From Phycisphaeraceae bacterium (GTDB lineage: Bacteria > Planctomycetota > Phycisphaerae > Phycisphaerales > Phycisphaeraceae), in the NCBI GenBank assembly GCA_020851735.1, contig JADZCD010000063.1, positions 1 to 42,146 on the forward strand: DNA of 42,146 bases, given 5' to 3'. The position numbers and the translations under genes were made by a program. The notes beneath the pieces are model-generated. The model was not told where the DNA came from, did not search any database, and saw only the letters and a program-made list of their open reading frames with translations. This document shows, piece after piece, positions 32,483-40,774 of the stretch (positions are counted from its first letter, which is position 1; each line of letters opens with the position of its first letter).

Positions 32483-32576
32483 GGGAGTAAGACCGCGGGG
32501 GCTTATCCCCCGGGTGGCTCGCTGGCGGCTGGGGGCATTCGAACAGAGTCAGGCGGTGGCGTAAACTGTGCCGTGC

Positions 32577-33791
32577 ATGAGGGATTCCCAAGGGATTTTA
32601 TTCACGGCTTTTGAGCCCAGCGGCGACACCATCGCCGCGGCGGTGATCGCGGAGTTAAAGCATCGCTGGCCGGACCGGCCGATCTGGGCCCTGGGGGGGG
32701 AGAAGATGGCGGCGGCCGGCGCGGAGCTGATCGAGCACACCACCAGCCATCCGGTGATGTTCGCCCAGGTGCTGGGGCAGGTCTGGCAGCACCAGCAACG
32801 GTTAAAACGCTTAAAGCGCTGGCTGAAGGATCATCCGGTGGGCGCGCTGGTGCCGGTGGATTCACCGGCGGCCAACTGGTCGGTGTGCCAGATCATTCGC
32901 AAGCAGCAGCCTGGGGCCAAAGTGGTGCACCTGGTGGCGCCGCAGCTGTGGGCCTGGGGGGCGTGGCGGATCAGGAAATTGCGCCGGCTGACGGATCGGG
33001 TTCTGTGCCTGATGCCGTTCGAGGTCCAGTGGTTTCAGAAGCGGGGCGTGCCGGCGGTATTTGTGGGCCATCCGATCCTGGACTGGGCGAAGGCGGCGGG
33101 GCCATTGACGGCGGAAGAAAGACAAGCCCGGGCGGAGCGGAATATCCAGGCTCAACCGCGTCTGGCGCTGTTGCCCGGGTCGCGGGCGGCGGAGATCAAA
33201 GCCAACTGGCCGACGATGCTGGCGGCGTACGGGCAACTGCGTGCCCGCTGGCCGGGCTTAAGCGGGCAGGTGGCGGCGATTCACGCCCAGGCGGCCGACC
33301 AGTTGCGGGCGATCACGGAAAAGTCGCGGAAGAAGCAGGGGGCGGACGCCTGGCCGGCGGGGTTGGAGATGATCGTCAGCCGGCTCGACGCGGTGCTGGA
33401 GGATTGCGATCTGGCTTTGGTGGTGTCCGGCACGGCGACGCTGGACGTGGTCCGTCACCGCCGGCCGATGGTGGTGCTGTACAACGCCAATTGGCTGGCC
33501 TGGCAGGCGGTGGGGCGGTGGCTTTTGACCACGCGGACGTTCACGCTGCCGAACTTGATCTCCGAATGGCAGGGTTCGGGCCGGGCGGTGGCGGAGCTGG
33601 TGCCGCATTTCGGGCAGGTCGGGCCGGTGACCGAGGAATTGGCTCGTTTAATCGCCGAGCCGGGGCGGCGGAAAGATCAGGTGCGGGCTTTGGAGGCCGT
33701 CGCCAAGCCGTTTGAGGGCCAGCGCTTCGCGGTGACGGCGGCGGAAGAGATCGGCCGGATGGCGGGGGACCTAGAACTCTTAACAACATGA
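32577..33791 (+). CDS. lpxB: Lipid-A-disaccharide synthase
   Basis: About 404 residues from the ATG at 32577; a GTG at 32568 is an alternative, and no good ribosome binding site is seen for either. LpxB joins UDP-diacylglucosamine and lipid X to make the lipid A disaccharide at the inner membrane. Hallmarks: FEPSGDTIAAA (the family's GExSGD box, altered), VAPQLWAWGAWRIRKL, FVGHPILDW, LALLPGSRAAEIKANWPTM and VVSGTATLDV. Residues ALVPVDSPAANW align with the usual D-S-P-D-F-N. The stop codon lies inside inverted-repeat element copy 3, so the last residues are repeat-encoded. Confidence 0.9.
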   Translation: MRDSQGILFTAFEPSGDTIAAAVIAELKHRWPDRPIWALGGEKMAAAGAELIEHTTSHPVMFAQVLGQVWQHQQRLKRLKRWLKDHPVGALVPVDSPAANWSVCQIIRKQQPGAKVVHLVAPQLWAWGAWRIRKLRRLTDRVLCLMPFEVQWFQKRGVPAVFVGHPILDWAKAAGPLTAEERQARAERNIQAQPRLALLPGSRAAEIKANWPTMLAAYGQLRARWPGLSGQVAAIHAQAADQLRAITEKSRKKQGADAWPAGLEMIVSRLDAVLEDCDLALVVSGTATLDVVRHRRPMVVLYNANWLAWQAVGRWLLTTRTFTLPNLISEWQGSGRAVAELVPHFGQVGPVTEELARLIAEPGRRKDQVRALEAVAKPFEGQRFAVTAAEEIGRMAGDLELLTT

Positions 33792-34037
33792 ACCGCCAAG
33801 TCGCCAAGAGCGCCAAGACAACAGCCCAGGTGAAGCTCGGCAGAAAACACCAAGGCAATCAGAAGACCATAAGTGGGTCGGCCATCTCAGCCGACGATGA
33901 TCCTGACGGGCCGGACGCCCGTCCCACCATAGGGTATTCCACTGAAAATCCATGTTTTTCCACAGAGCCCCAAGGCGAATATTTTGAAGCCATCAAACCA
34001 TGGATTCGTGACTTGGCGTCATGGCGGTTAAGTGGTT
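33781..34037. repeat. Dispersed inverted-repeat element, copy 3
   Basis: The left end CTTAACAACATGAACCGCC overlaps the lpxB stop codon. The right end reads GACTTGGCGTCATGGCGGTT. The interior (33884-33935) holds two further hairpins, GTCGGC/GCCGAC and ACGGGC/GCCCGT, so it may be nested repeats. Confidence 0.65.
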
Positions 34038-34253
34038 TTATGTTGGCGGTTCTTAGTCAGCGTGCAGATCGGGTCCAATAAACAAGCAAGGCGCCTCGCG
34101 TGGGAGGCGCCTGCCTGATGTTTTGCTCCGTGGCGCTTAGGTGTTGTTTGGACGCGAGGGCTGAAGTTTCGGAGCTCAGCGTCGCGTCAATCTTTCGGAA
34201 ACTGCCGGCTTCTGCCGGCGGATACAAACGATCGAGGTGAATCTTGGAGAGAC
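33792..34253. other. Intergenic stretch with repeats and hairpins
   Basis: No gene seen. It contains most of repeat element copy 3, the terminator-like hairpin at 34089-34112, and GCCGGC-TTCT-GCCGGC (34205-34220), which on the minus strand could end the microprotein transcript. Confidence 0.6.
34089..34112. terminator. Hairpin between lpxB and the lysine-rich microprotein gene
   Basis: AGGCGCCTC (34089-34097) pairs perfectly with GAGGCGCCT (34104-34112). It is followed by GCCTGATGTTTTGC on the plus strand, so termination would be imperfect; it may serve both strands. Confidence 0.5.
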
Positions 34254-34337
34254 TTACTTCCTGGACTTTTTCTTCGCGGCCTTCTTCTTGGTGGCTTTCT
34301 TCTTGGTCGCTTTCTTCTTTGTCTTCTTCTTAGCCAT
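34254..34337 (-). CDS. 27-residue lysine-rich microprotein
   Basis: The minus strand reads ATG then alternating (K)3 blocks with A/T spacers, MAKKKTKKKATKKKAT..., ending KKKSRK and TAA. Seventeen of 27 residues are Lys or Arg. A good ribosome binding site, GAAGAGGA, lies about 8 bases upstream, and a promoter-like pair is found at 34376-34405. A GCCGGC/GCCGGC hairpin lies downstream. The repeat pattern is like the lysine-rich C-terminal tails of histone H1-like bacterial DNA-binding proteins (Hc1, HctA type), so nucleic-acid binding is likely but inferred. An open frame on the other strand, rich in Phe, is its shadow. Confidence 0.7.
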   Translation of the reverse strand: MAKKKTKKKATKKKATKKKAAKKKSRK

Positions 34338-34375
34338 GGGCTGGTCCTCTTCAAGACGCCTCGGAGCTATTGACC

Positions 34376-34405
34376 ACTTTACGTTACAAGTGAAAAGCAA
34401 GTCAA
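34376..34405 (-). promoter_or_regulatory. Predicted promoter of the lysine-rich microprotein gene
   Basis: TTGACT (34400-34405) and TAAAGT (34376-34381) on the minus strand are separated by 18 bases. This lies in an AT-rich patch 40-70 bases before the ATG. Confidence 0.45.
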
Positions 34406-34564
34406 CTGCAATTCACCAGTAATCACGATCTTTATCGGCCGCGTCGCATGGGCATCTTGAGTCGAAGTTGGCAAAGAGCCCCCGGCGGAGGGTTTGGCGC
34501 GGCGCGGCGCGCGGGATGGAAAAGTGAAAAACGCCCTTGTTTTCCCGAAGAAAATCGTGATTTT

Positions 34565-35680
34565 CTAAGCCGGCGCCGGGGTGGTCGGGGGAGCGGGGGA
34601 AAAAACGACCACGTCGTGCGGTGCCAAACCCAGTTCGACGGCTGCGCCGGCGCGTGTGGATAACGTGGGACGAATTTCCAGCCAGCGCAGAGAGAATGTC
34701 GGATCGCCGGCGGCGGCGGGCACCAGCCGGTGCTCGCAGGTGGCCCCGAAATAGAGCTGCGCGACGCAGCGCAGAGCCAGGCAGTTGGTCGTCGGCGCGG
34801 GTTCGGCGGCCGCGTCGCGCAGGTGCAGGGACTCGGGCCGAATGCAGCAGACCACGCTCTGGCCGGGCGCCAGCGCCGGGGGAAAAACACCCGCCCGCAA
34901 CGTGCCCAAGGGCGATTGCAGCCGCAGGAGGCCGTTCTCCACCGCCTGCACCGTGGCGGGGACGAAGTTGGCCGCGCCCAGGAACCCGGCGACGAAGGCG
35001 TCGGCGGGCCGGCGATACAAATCGCGCGGCGGACCGACCTGCACCAGGCGTCCGTCCTTCATCACGGCGATGCGATCAGCCACCGCCAGGGCCTCCTGCT
35101 GATCGTGGGTGACGTACACGGCGGTGATGCGGCGGCGGCGGCATAAATCGCGGATTTCCTCGCGTAATTGGGCTCTTAACTGGGCGTCGAGGTTGGCCAG
35201 CGGCTCGTCTAAAAGAAGCAATTGCGGCTCGACGACCAGGGCCCGGGCCAAGGCCACACGCTGCTGCTGACCGCCGGACAATTCGTTGGGCTTGCGCTCG
35301 GCCCAGGCGCGCAGATTCACGGCCTCGAGCACCTCCTGGAGCCGTCGTTCCTGTTCGGCGGCCGGGACTTTGCGCACTGTTAACCCAAAGGCCACGTTCT
35401 GGCGCACGGTCATGTGCGGCCAGAGGGCGTAACCCTGAAAGACCATGGCGGTCTGGCGCTGATTGACCGGCAAGCTGGTGACGTCGCGGTCGCCAAAGTG
35501 CACGGTGCCGGCGCTGGGGGGAATGAACCCGGCCAACAGACGCAGCAGGGTGGTCTTGCCGCAACCGCTGGGGCCAAGAAGGAAGAACAACTCCCCGGCG
35601 GCGATGTCCAGGGAGACTTGATCCAGGGCGACGGTGGAACCGAATTGCTTGCTTAGGTTGCGAAGTTGGATGGGCAACAT
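34565..35680 (-). CDS. ABC transporter ATP-binding protein (PotA/UgpC/FbpC type)
   Basis: 371 residues. Walker A GPSGCGKT (36-43), Q-loop MVFQGYALWPHMTVRQNVAFGL, signature LSGGQQQR (134-141), Walker B LLLLDEP (154-160) and YVTHDQQEALAVADR. A C-terminal TOBE-like domain (about 245-355) follows, as in ATPases of sugar, polyamine or iron importers. No permease or binding-protein gene lies next to it, so its substrate cannot be told. The first ATG is at 35680. A perfect AGAAAATC/GATTTTCT hairpin (34548-34566) overlaps the stop. Confidence 0.9.
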   Translation of the reverse strand: MLPIQLRNLSKQFGSTVALDQVSLDIAAGELFFLLGPSGCGKTTLLRLLAGFIPPSAGTVHFGDRDVTSLPVNQRQTAMVFQGYALWPHMTVRQNVAFGLTVRKVPAAEQERRLQEVLEAVNLRAWAERKPNELSGGQQQRVALARALVVEPQLLLLDEPLANLDAQLRAQLREEIRDLCRRRRITAVYVTHDQQEALAVADRIAVMKDGRLVQVGPPRDLYRRPADAFVAGFLGAANFVPATVQAVENGLLRLQSPLGTLRAGVFPPALAPGQSVVCCIRPESLHLRDAAAEPAPTTNCLALRCVAQLYFGATCEHRLVPAAAGDPTFSLRWLEIRPTLSTRAGAAVELGLAPHDVVVFSPAPPTTPAPA

Positions 35681-35792
35681 GCCCAGCAGATTACCATCCG
35701 TTGTCCATAAGAGTGCGGCAGGGCGCGGCGATCTTCGATAGCCCGCTAAACGATGAGGGAACGTTCCGCGGGTACGTCGCGGGTGTTTACGT

Positions 35793-35841
35793 CCGGGGGG
35801 TTTTACTTGCGGGGGCGGGTGATTAACTTCCGGGGGCGGGG
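35793..35841. repeat. TTCCGGGGGC units at the end of pgeF
   Basis: GTCCGGGGGG, TTGCGGGGGCG and CTTCCGGGGGCGGGGGTG follow each other; the last one encodes, on the minus strand, the TPAPGS tail of the neighbouring protein, and its stop lies inside the repeat. Confidence 0.6.
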
Positions 35842-36632
35842 GTGATGGCGGCGAGCATGCGGCCGGTGCAACCGTGGTCGCGGCGGTGGCTGAAGAACTC
35901 CTGGCTGTCGCGGAAGGTGCAGCGATCGGTGCGGTCGACGTTTGGGGGGAGAATTCCCAACTGCTGTAATTGCAGGAACGTAGCTAAAGCAAGATCCACG
36001 TGGGGCTTGGGCGTATGGGCGGTGTGGATGACCTGGTTTAAGCCTGCTTGGGCGAATTGGGCAGCCACTTCCGGGCCGACCTCAAAGTGGGCGGTACTCA
36101 GACAAGGTCCGATGGCGGCGCGCAGGCTTTGGGGGTGCAGGGAAAACCGCTGCTGCAGCGTGCGCACGGTGGCGGCAAGCACACCAGCGATCAGGCCGCG
36201 CCAGCCGGCATGAACCGCCGCGACGACCCGGCCGTCGTCGCTGGCCAGCAGGATGGGGACGCAATCGGCAACGCGGATGGTCAGCAGCAGGTCGGGTTGA
36301 GCGCTGACCACGGCGTCGGCATCCGGCGATGAATCGATAGACGCTGGGGAGCAGGCGGGAACGAGCACCTCCGCGCCGTGCACCTGGCGAAAAGCAACGC
36401 GGCGATGGTCCGTAAAGCCCACGGCGGCGCAAAAGCGGGTGAAGTTTTCGGTCAGGGCGTCGGGGGCGTCGGTTTTGGGTTCCGGCGTGGGGCTGGCCAG
36501 ATTAAGACTGTGGTATGGGCCGCTGCTGACGCCGCCGGCGCGGGTGGAGAAGGCGTGCTTGACGCCCAACGCGGTTAAGAGCGGCGATTGGTAGGTGACC
36601 AGGCCAAGAGGGTGGGCAATGCGTTGGAGCAT
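35823..36632 (-). CDS. pgeF: Laccase-domain purine nucleoside phosphorylase / peptidoglycan editing factor
   Basis: 269 residues, normal length (YfiH/DUF152, COG1496). Zinc-binding residues H85 (FRQVHGAEV), C124 (IRVADCVPILL) and H141 (AAVHAGWRG) are all present, and IGPCLSTAHFEVGPEV matches the family. The E. coli homologue prevents misincorporation into peptidoglycan; others have adenosine/purine nucleoside phosphorylase activity. The final six residues come from repeat DNA. It is divergent from the PTPS-like gene, with 68 bases between starts. Confidence 0.9.
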   Translation of the reverse strand: MLQRIAHPLGLVTYQSPLLTALGVKHAFSTRAGGVSSGPYHSLNLASPTPEPKTDAPDALTENFTRFCAAVGFTDHRRVAFRQVHGAEVLVPACSPASIDSSPDADAVVSAQPDLLLTIRVADCVPILLASDDGRVVAAVHAGWRGLIAGVLAATVRTLQQRFSLHPQSLRAAIGPCLSTAHFEVGPEVAAQFAQAGLNQVIHTAHTPKPHVDLALATFLQLQQLGILPPNVDRTDRCTFRDSQEFFSHRRDHGCTGRMLAAITPAPGS

Positions 36633-36700
36633 GGGGGTCAGGGGTGCTATTCTGAAGTTGGGCCGACCGATCGGGGTAAGGGTCTTAAAGGTATCAGGCG

Positions 36701-37075
36701 ATGTTTGAGATCACCGTGACCGGACAATTTACAGCCACGCACGCGATTCGTCTCTACGACGGGTCGTGGGAGCAGCCGCACCCGCATCTTTGGCGCGTGC
36801 GGGTGACGGTGGCGGCTGAGCGGTTGGACTCTATCGGGGTGGTGATGGATTTCCACGAATTAGAGGGCATGATCCGGGCGATCGTCCAGCCGGCGGAGAA
36901 CGGGAACCTCAATAAGGTCGCGCCGTTTTCCGGTCCGGGCGGGGTGAATCCCACGGCCGAGGAAGTGGCCGGCTGGATCGGCCGGGAGATTCACAAGCGC
37001 TTGCCGGCCGGGCGGTTGCTTAAATCGGTGCGCATCCGGGAGGCGGAAGGGTGCGAAGGGGTGTATCGGCCGTAA
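36701..37075 (+). CDS. 6-pyruvoyltetrahydropterin synthase/QueD-like protein
   Basis: 124 residues. The PTPS fold pattern is clear: H14 (FTATHA) and H27-x-H29 (HPHLWRV) are the zinc ligands, then VVMDFHELEGMIRAIV and NLNKVAPF, and the ending VRIREAEGCEGVYRP with the conserved E. The HPH replaces the usual HGH. Unlike typical QueD, no cysteine is present a few residues before the second and third histidine, where the catalytic Cys normally lies, so it may be a divergent enzyme with another substrate. The only Cys is near the C terminus. Confidence 0.75.
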   Translation: MFEITVTGQFTATHAIRLYDGSWEQPHPHLWRVRVTVAAERLDSIGVVMDFHELEGMIRAIVQPAENGNLNKVAPFSGPGGVNPTAEEVAGWIGREIHKRLPAGRLLKSVRIREAEGCEGVYRP

Positions 37076-37102
37076 AAAAGGGCGAAAGGCGTCAGAAAAA
37101 CA

Positions 37103-37132
37103 TTGGCGCTGGGGGCGGTAAGCCTTTATGAT
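37103..37132 (+). promoter_or_regulatory. Predicted promoter of the sensor kinase gene
   Basis: TTGGCG (37103-37108) and TATGAT (37127-37132) with an 18-base spacer, giving a leader of about 90 bases before the ATG at 37228. Confidence 0.4.
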
Positions 37133-37227
37133 GGCTGGGCCGGGGGAGCGGGTGGCAGTCTGGGCACAGGGGGGCAAATCCCGGCGGGGGTGGTCATGAG
37201 GTCGTCGGGTCATAGGAGACGGGCCGC

Positions 37228-40200
37228 ATGCCTGACCGCTGGGATGTGACTTGGCTGTTGGCTGCAAACCTGTGCTACGTGCTGGCGGTGGCCTACGTGC
37301 AGGGCTTGGTCAATTTCTATGACCGGCACCTGCCGCGTTGGGGGCGGGGGATCTACAGCGGAATCTGGTTTGGCGCGATGACCCTGGCCAGCATGATGGC
37401 GGGGATCGAGGTCACCAAGGGCATATGGCTGGACGGGCGTCTGCTGATGCTGGCGTTGGCGGGATTATTTGGCGGGTGGCAGGCGGGCTTGACGGCCGCC
37501 GCCATGGCGGGGATCTATCGTTTCAGTTACGGGGGCAGCGGCTTGGCGGTGGGCATGGGGGCGATCGTGTCGGCGGTATTCCTGGGTTGGGTGGTGCGTC
37601 AGATCAAGCCGGCGCTGGTGGATTCCTCGCGGTGGCGCGACCTGGGGTGGCTGGGGATGCTGCTCTGGGGGATGTCGGTGGCGTGGACGTACGGATTTCC
37701 GGGGCACATCGGCTACGAATATCGCCAGGCGTGCCTGTGGCCGATGGGCGTGTTCTACCTGGTGGCGACGCCGATGCTGGGGGGATTTTTTCTGCTGGAA
37801 ACCCGGCGGGCCAAGGCGGACGCGGCACAGCGTGACAACCACCGGCGGCTGCTCTACGCCCTGGAACACGGGGTGGACGGCCTATGGGACTGGGACGCGG
37901 CCAGCGGCAAGCTGTTTCTCAGCCCCCGCTACAAGACCATGCTGGGGTATACGCCCCATGAAATCGCGGATAACTGGCAGAACGCCTGGCATGATCTGGT
38001 CCACCCCGACGATCAACCGAAGGAACGGGAAATCGCCCGGGCGCATTTTGCCGGCAAGTCGGAGATCTACGAGGCGGAGTACCGGATGCGGAACAAGGCG
38101 GGGGGGTGGCAGTGGATTCTGTCCCGCGGCCGGATGATGGAAAGGGAGGAGAACGGCCGAGCCCGGCGCTGGATCGGCACGCACACGGACATCACCAAGC
38201 GCAAGCTGGCGGAACAGGAAATCAGGCGTCAGCGTGATCTGGCACAGATGTATCTGGATCTGGCGGCGGTGATTTTCGTGGTCCTGGACACCGACGGGCG
38301 GGTGATTTTGCTCAACCGGTTGGGCGGCGAGGTGCTGGGCGTGACCACGGCGGAGGCGGAGGGGCGGCCATGGACCGCGTCGTTCGTGGCCCCGGAGGAT
38401 CAGCCGCGGGTTCACCAGTTATGCACGCGGATGTTCAGCGGACAGGAACAGGAGACGGTCAGTTGTGAAGCCCAAATCGTGCGCCAGGATGGCACCCGGC
38501 GTCAGATCGAATGGCACATGGCGGCCCTGCGGGACGAGGAGGGCGGGGTGCGGGGGGTGATCGGCTCGGGCCTGGACGTGACGGAGAAGCGGGCGGCGGA
38601 ATATGCCCTGCAGGACAGCGAGAAGCGCTACCGCACGGTCATCGAATCCTCGCGGAGCGTGATCGTGTGCCTGCAGCCGGACCTGACGATCTCGGAATGG
38701 AATCCAGCCATGGAGCGCCTGACGGGGTGGACCCGTGCCGAGGCGCTGGGCAAGGATTTTGGGGCGCTGGTGGCGCCGGAGGAATTCCGTGCCCGGCTGC
38801 CGGCGCAGATCGGCTGGTTGCTGGAAGGCAAAGCGATGGAGAACGCCGAGATGCCGGTGCTGACGCGGGATGGGCGGCAGCGGTTCATGCTCTGGAGCGT
38901 CACCCGGCTGACGGATCAGGCGGGGCGGGCGGTGGGCGTGGCGGGGATCGGGCACGACATCACGGAAATCAAGGAGACTCAGGACGCCCTGCGGGAGAGC
39001 AAACTGCGTCTGGATCAGGCCATCGAGGGCACCAACAGCGTGTTCTGGGATCTGCATTATCCCACCGGGCGACGGATGTTCGGGCCCCGCTACAAGGAAC
39101 TGCTGGGCTATGAACCGGACGATCCGGTGGACGTGGCCGGCATTCCCTGGCACCAGCTGCTGCATCCGGATGATTTTGAGCCGGAGCTGAAAATCGCGCG
39201 CGCCCACCTGGAAGGCAAGACTCCTCATTATGAGGCTGAGGTGCGGTTCAAGGGCAAGGGCGGGCGTTGGATCTGGGTGCAGATCCGCGGAAAAATCGTC
39301 GAGCGCCGGGAGGACAATCGGCCGATCCGCTGGATCGGCACGATCACGGATGTCACCCGCCGCAAGCTGGCTGAGCAAGCCCTGCGGGAAAGCGAGCAGC
39401 GCTATCGCGGGGTGGTGGAAGCCACGGGGGATCTGATTCTCCGGCTGGACATGAAGGCACGCCTGACCTTTGCCAATCAGGCTTTCTGCCGCATGTTCAG
39501 CCAGCCGCGGGACGCTATTCTGGGTAAACCGATCACCATTCAGCTGCATGAAAACGAACGGGCCGCGGCCGTGGAAGCCTGGACGAAGGTGCTGCGCCCC
39601 CCGTTCCGGTCGGCTGCGGAAGTCCGCCTGTCGACCGCCTTGGGCTGGCGGTGGTTCGCCTGGGACTTAACGGGCATCGTCGGCGAGCAGGGGCAGCTGC
39701 AGGAAGTGCAGGCGGTGGGCAGGGACACCACCGAGCGGCAACAGGTGGAAGCGGCCATGCGCCGGCGTCTGCTGGCCTTGGCGCAGGTGGCGCGGTTGAA
39801 CACGGTAGGGGCGATGGCGTCCAGCTTCGCCCATGAGCTTCGCCAGCCGCTGACGGCGATCATTAATTTCGCCAGCGGGGCCATGCGGAGGTTTGAATCA
39901 GCCGAGGCCGCAGCGCACGCCACCGAGGGGCTACCGGGCGGAGCCCCCGGAGGAACCGCCGGAGCGCTGGGCGTGCCGGAAGCGATGCAGCACATCGTCA
40001 CCCAGGCCAAGCGCGCCAATGCCATACTCAGCCGCGTGCGCGATTTCGTCGGCCAGCGTGAGACGGCCACCAGTCAGGTGGAGATCAATCAAGTGGTGGA
40101 GCAGGCGGCCGCGTTGATTCGGCCCGAGGCCCAGCGCACGCGCGTGCGGATCGAGCTGAATCTGGGCGCGGGTTTACCCGTAATTGAAGCCGAAGCCCGA

Positions 40201-40533
40201 CAGATCGAACAGGTGTTGGTGAATCTGATGCTCAACGCCATCGAGGCGATGGTGGACGGCGGGGGCGAGGAAAACCGCCTAACCGCCCGGACCCAATGCG
40301 CCGATGGGCAACTGGAAGTGGAGATCGCCGACACCGGTCCGGGCATTCGCCCCGAGGAGCGGGAGCAGGTTTTTGAGCCGTTTCACACCACCAAATCGCA
40401 GGGCATGGGCCTGGGGCTGAGCATCAGCCGGTCGATCATCCAGGCCCACGGCGGGCGCATGTGGGTGGAAAATGGAGAGCAAGGCGGCGCCCGATTCCAC
40501 TTTACGCTGCCGGTGCCGCCGGAGAAGAAATGA
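37228..40533 (+). CDS. Sensor histidine kinase with LytS-type membrane domain and five PAS domains
   Basis: 1101 residues. Residues 1-195 hold five or six membrane helices of the 5TMR-LytS type. PAS domains lie at about 205-330, 340-455, 465-585, 590-715 and 725-840; the first and fourth have GYxxxE-type and WxWIxxRG PAC motifs and are probably PAS-3 fold. The phosphorylated histidine is H869 in SFAHELRQPLTAI. The ATPase domain has LVNLMLNAIEAM (N box, about 996), IADTGPGI (G1) and GMGLGLSIS (G2). The PFHTTK F box is also present. Residues about 892-912 form a Gly/Pro/Ala insertion (LPGGAPGGTAGAL) between HisKA helices, encoded by CCCCCGGAGG DNA. FixL-like; the FixJ-like regulator follows at 40775. 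Confidence 0.92.
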   Translation: MPDRWDVTWLLAANLCYVLAVAYVQGLVNFYDRHLPRWGRGIYSGIWFGAMTLASMMAGIEVTKGIWLDGRLLMLALAGLFGGWQAGLTAAAMAGIYRFSYGGSGLAVGMGAIVSAVFLGWVVRQIKPALVDSSRWRDLGWLGMLLWGMSVAWTYGFPGHIGYEYRQACLWPMGVFYLVATPMLGGFFLLETRRAKADAAQRDNHRRLLYALEHGVDGLWDWDAASGKLFLSPRYKTMLGYTPHEIADNWQNAWHDLVHPDDQPKEREIARAHFAGKSEIYEAEYRMRNKAGGWQWILSRGRMMEREENGRARRWIGTHTDITKRKLAEQEIRRQRDLAQMYLDLAAVIFVVLDTDGRVILLNRLGGEVLGVTTAEAEGRPWTASFVAPEDQPRVHQLCTRMFSGQEQETVSCEAQIVRQDGTRRQIEWHMAALRDEEGGVRGVIGSGLDVTEKRAAEYALQDSEKRYRTVIESSRSVIVCLQPDLTISEWNPAMERLTGWTRAEALGKDFGALVAPEEFRARLPAQIGWLLEGKAMENAEMPVLTRDGRQRFMLWSVTRLTDQAGRAVGVAGIGHDITEIKETQDALRESKLRLDQAIEGTNSVFWDLHYPTGRRMFGPRYKELLGYEPDDPVDVAGIPWHQLLHPDDFEPELKIARAHLEGKTPHYEAEVRFKGKGGRWIWVQIRGKIVERREDNRPIRWIGTITDVTRRKLAEQALRESEQRYRGVVEATGDLILRLDMKARLTFANQAFCRMFSQPRDAILGKPITIQLHENERAAAVEAWTKVLRPPFRSAAEVRLSTALGWRWFAWDLTGIVGEQGQLQEVQAVGRDTTERQQVEAAMRRRLLALAQVARLNTVGAMASSFAHELRQPLTAIINFASGAMRRFESAEAAAHATEGLPGGAPGGTAGALGVPEAMQHIVTQAKRANAILSRVRDFVGQRETATSQVEINQVVEQAAALIRPEAQRTRVRIELNLGAGLPVIEAEARQIEQVLVNLMLNAIEAMVDGGGEENRLTARTQCADGQLEVEIADTGPGIRPEEREQVFEPFHTTKSQGMGLGLSISRSIIQAHGGRMWVENGEQGGARFHFTLPVPPEKK

Positions 40534-40621
40534 AATCAGCAGGATGCGTGAAAGCGATTCAACGGAGCAGGGAATTCCGGGCGTCGAGGGCAGGGCAGGT
40601 CAGGGAAATACGAAAAAACTA

Positions 40622-40650
40622 TTGTAGATAATTGAGGGGTTCGATATAAT
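40622..40650 (+). promoter_or_regulatory. Strong predicted promoter of the response regulator gene
   Basis: TTGTAG (40622-40627), a 17-base spacer and a perfect TATAAT (40645-40650). A leader of about 118 bases follows, so the regulator can be transcribed independently of the kinase. Confidence 0.6.
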
Positions 40651-40727
40651 ACTTCGACTGGTGTATAGGCGGCATATTTTTCGCCATGTCTTGGTATTTT
40701 CGTCGCGTTTGTTCGTAAGAGGTTGCG

Positions 40728-40773
40728 TTTCCAGGGTAGCTGTGGAATGACGGCAACAATTTCCAGGGTAGCT
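40728..40773 (+). repeat. Direct repeat in the regulator leader
   Basis: TTTCCAGGGTAGCT occurs at 40728-40741 and 40760-40773, exactly 32 bases apart, the second copy just before the ATG (40775). Each contains CAGGG that could serve as a weak ribosome binding site. Confidence 0.6.
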
Positions 40774-40774
40774 T

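Noticed and set aside
34237..34422. Phenylalanine-rich plus-strand frame
   Set aside because: It is the antisense of the lysine-rich microprotein; its F/A/V repeats follow from AAG repeats on the other strand.
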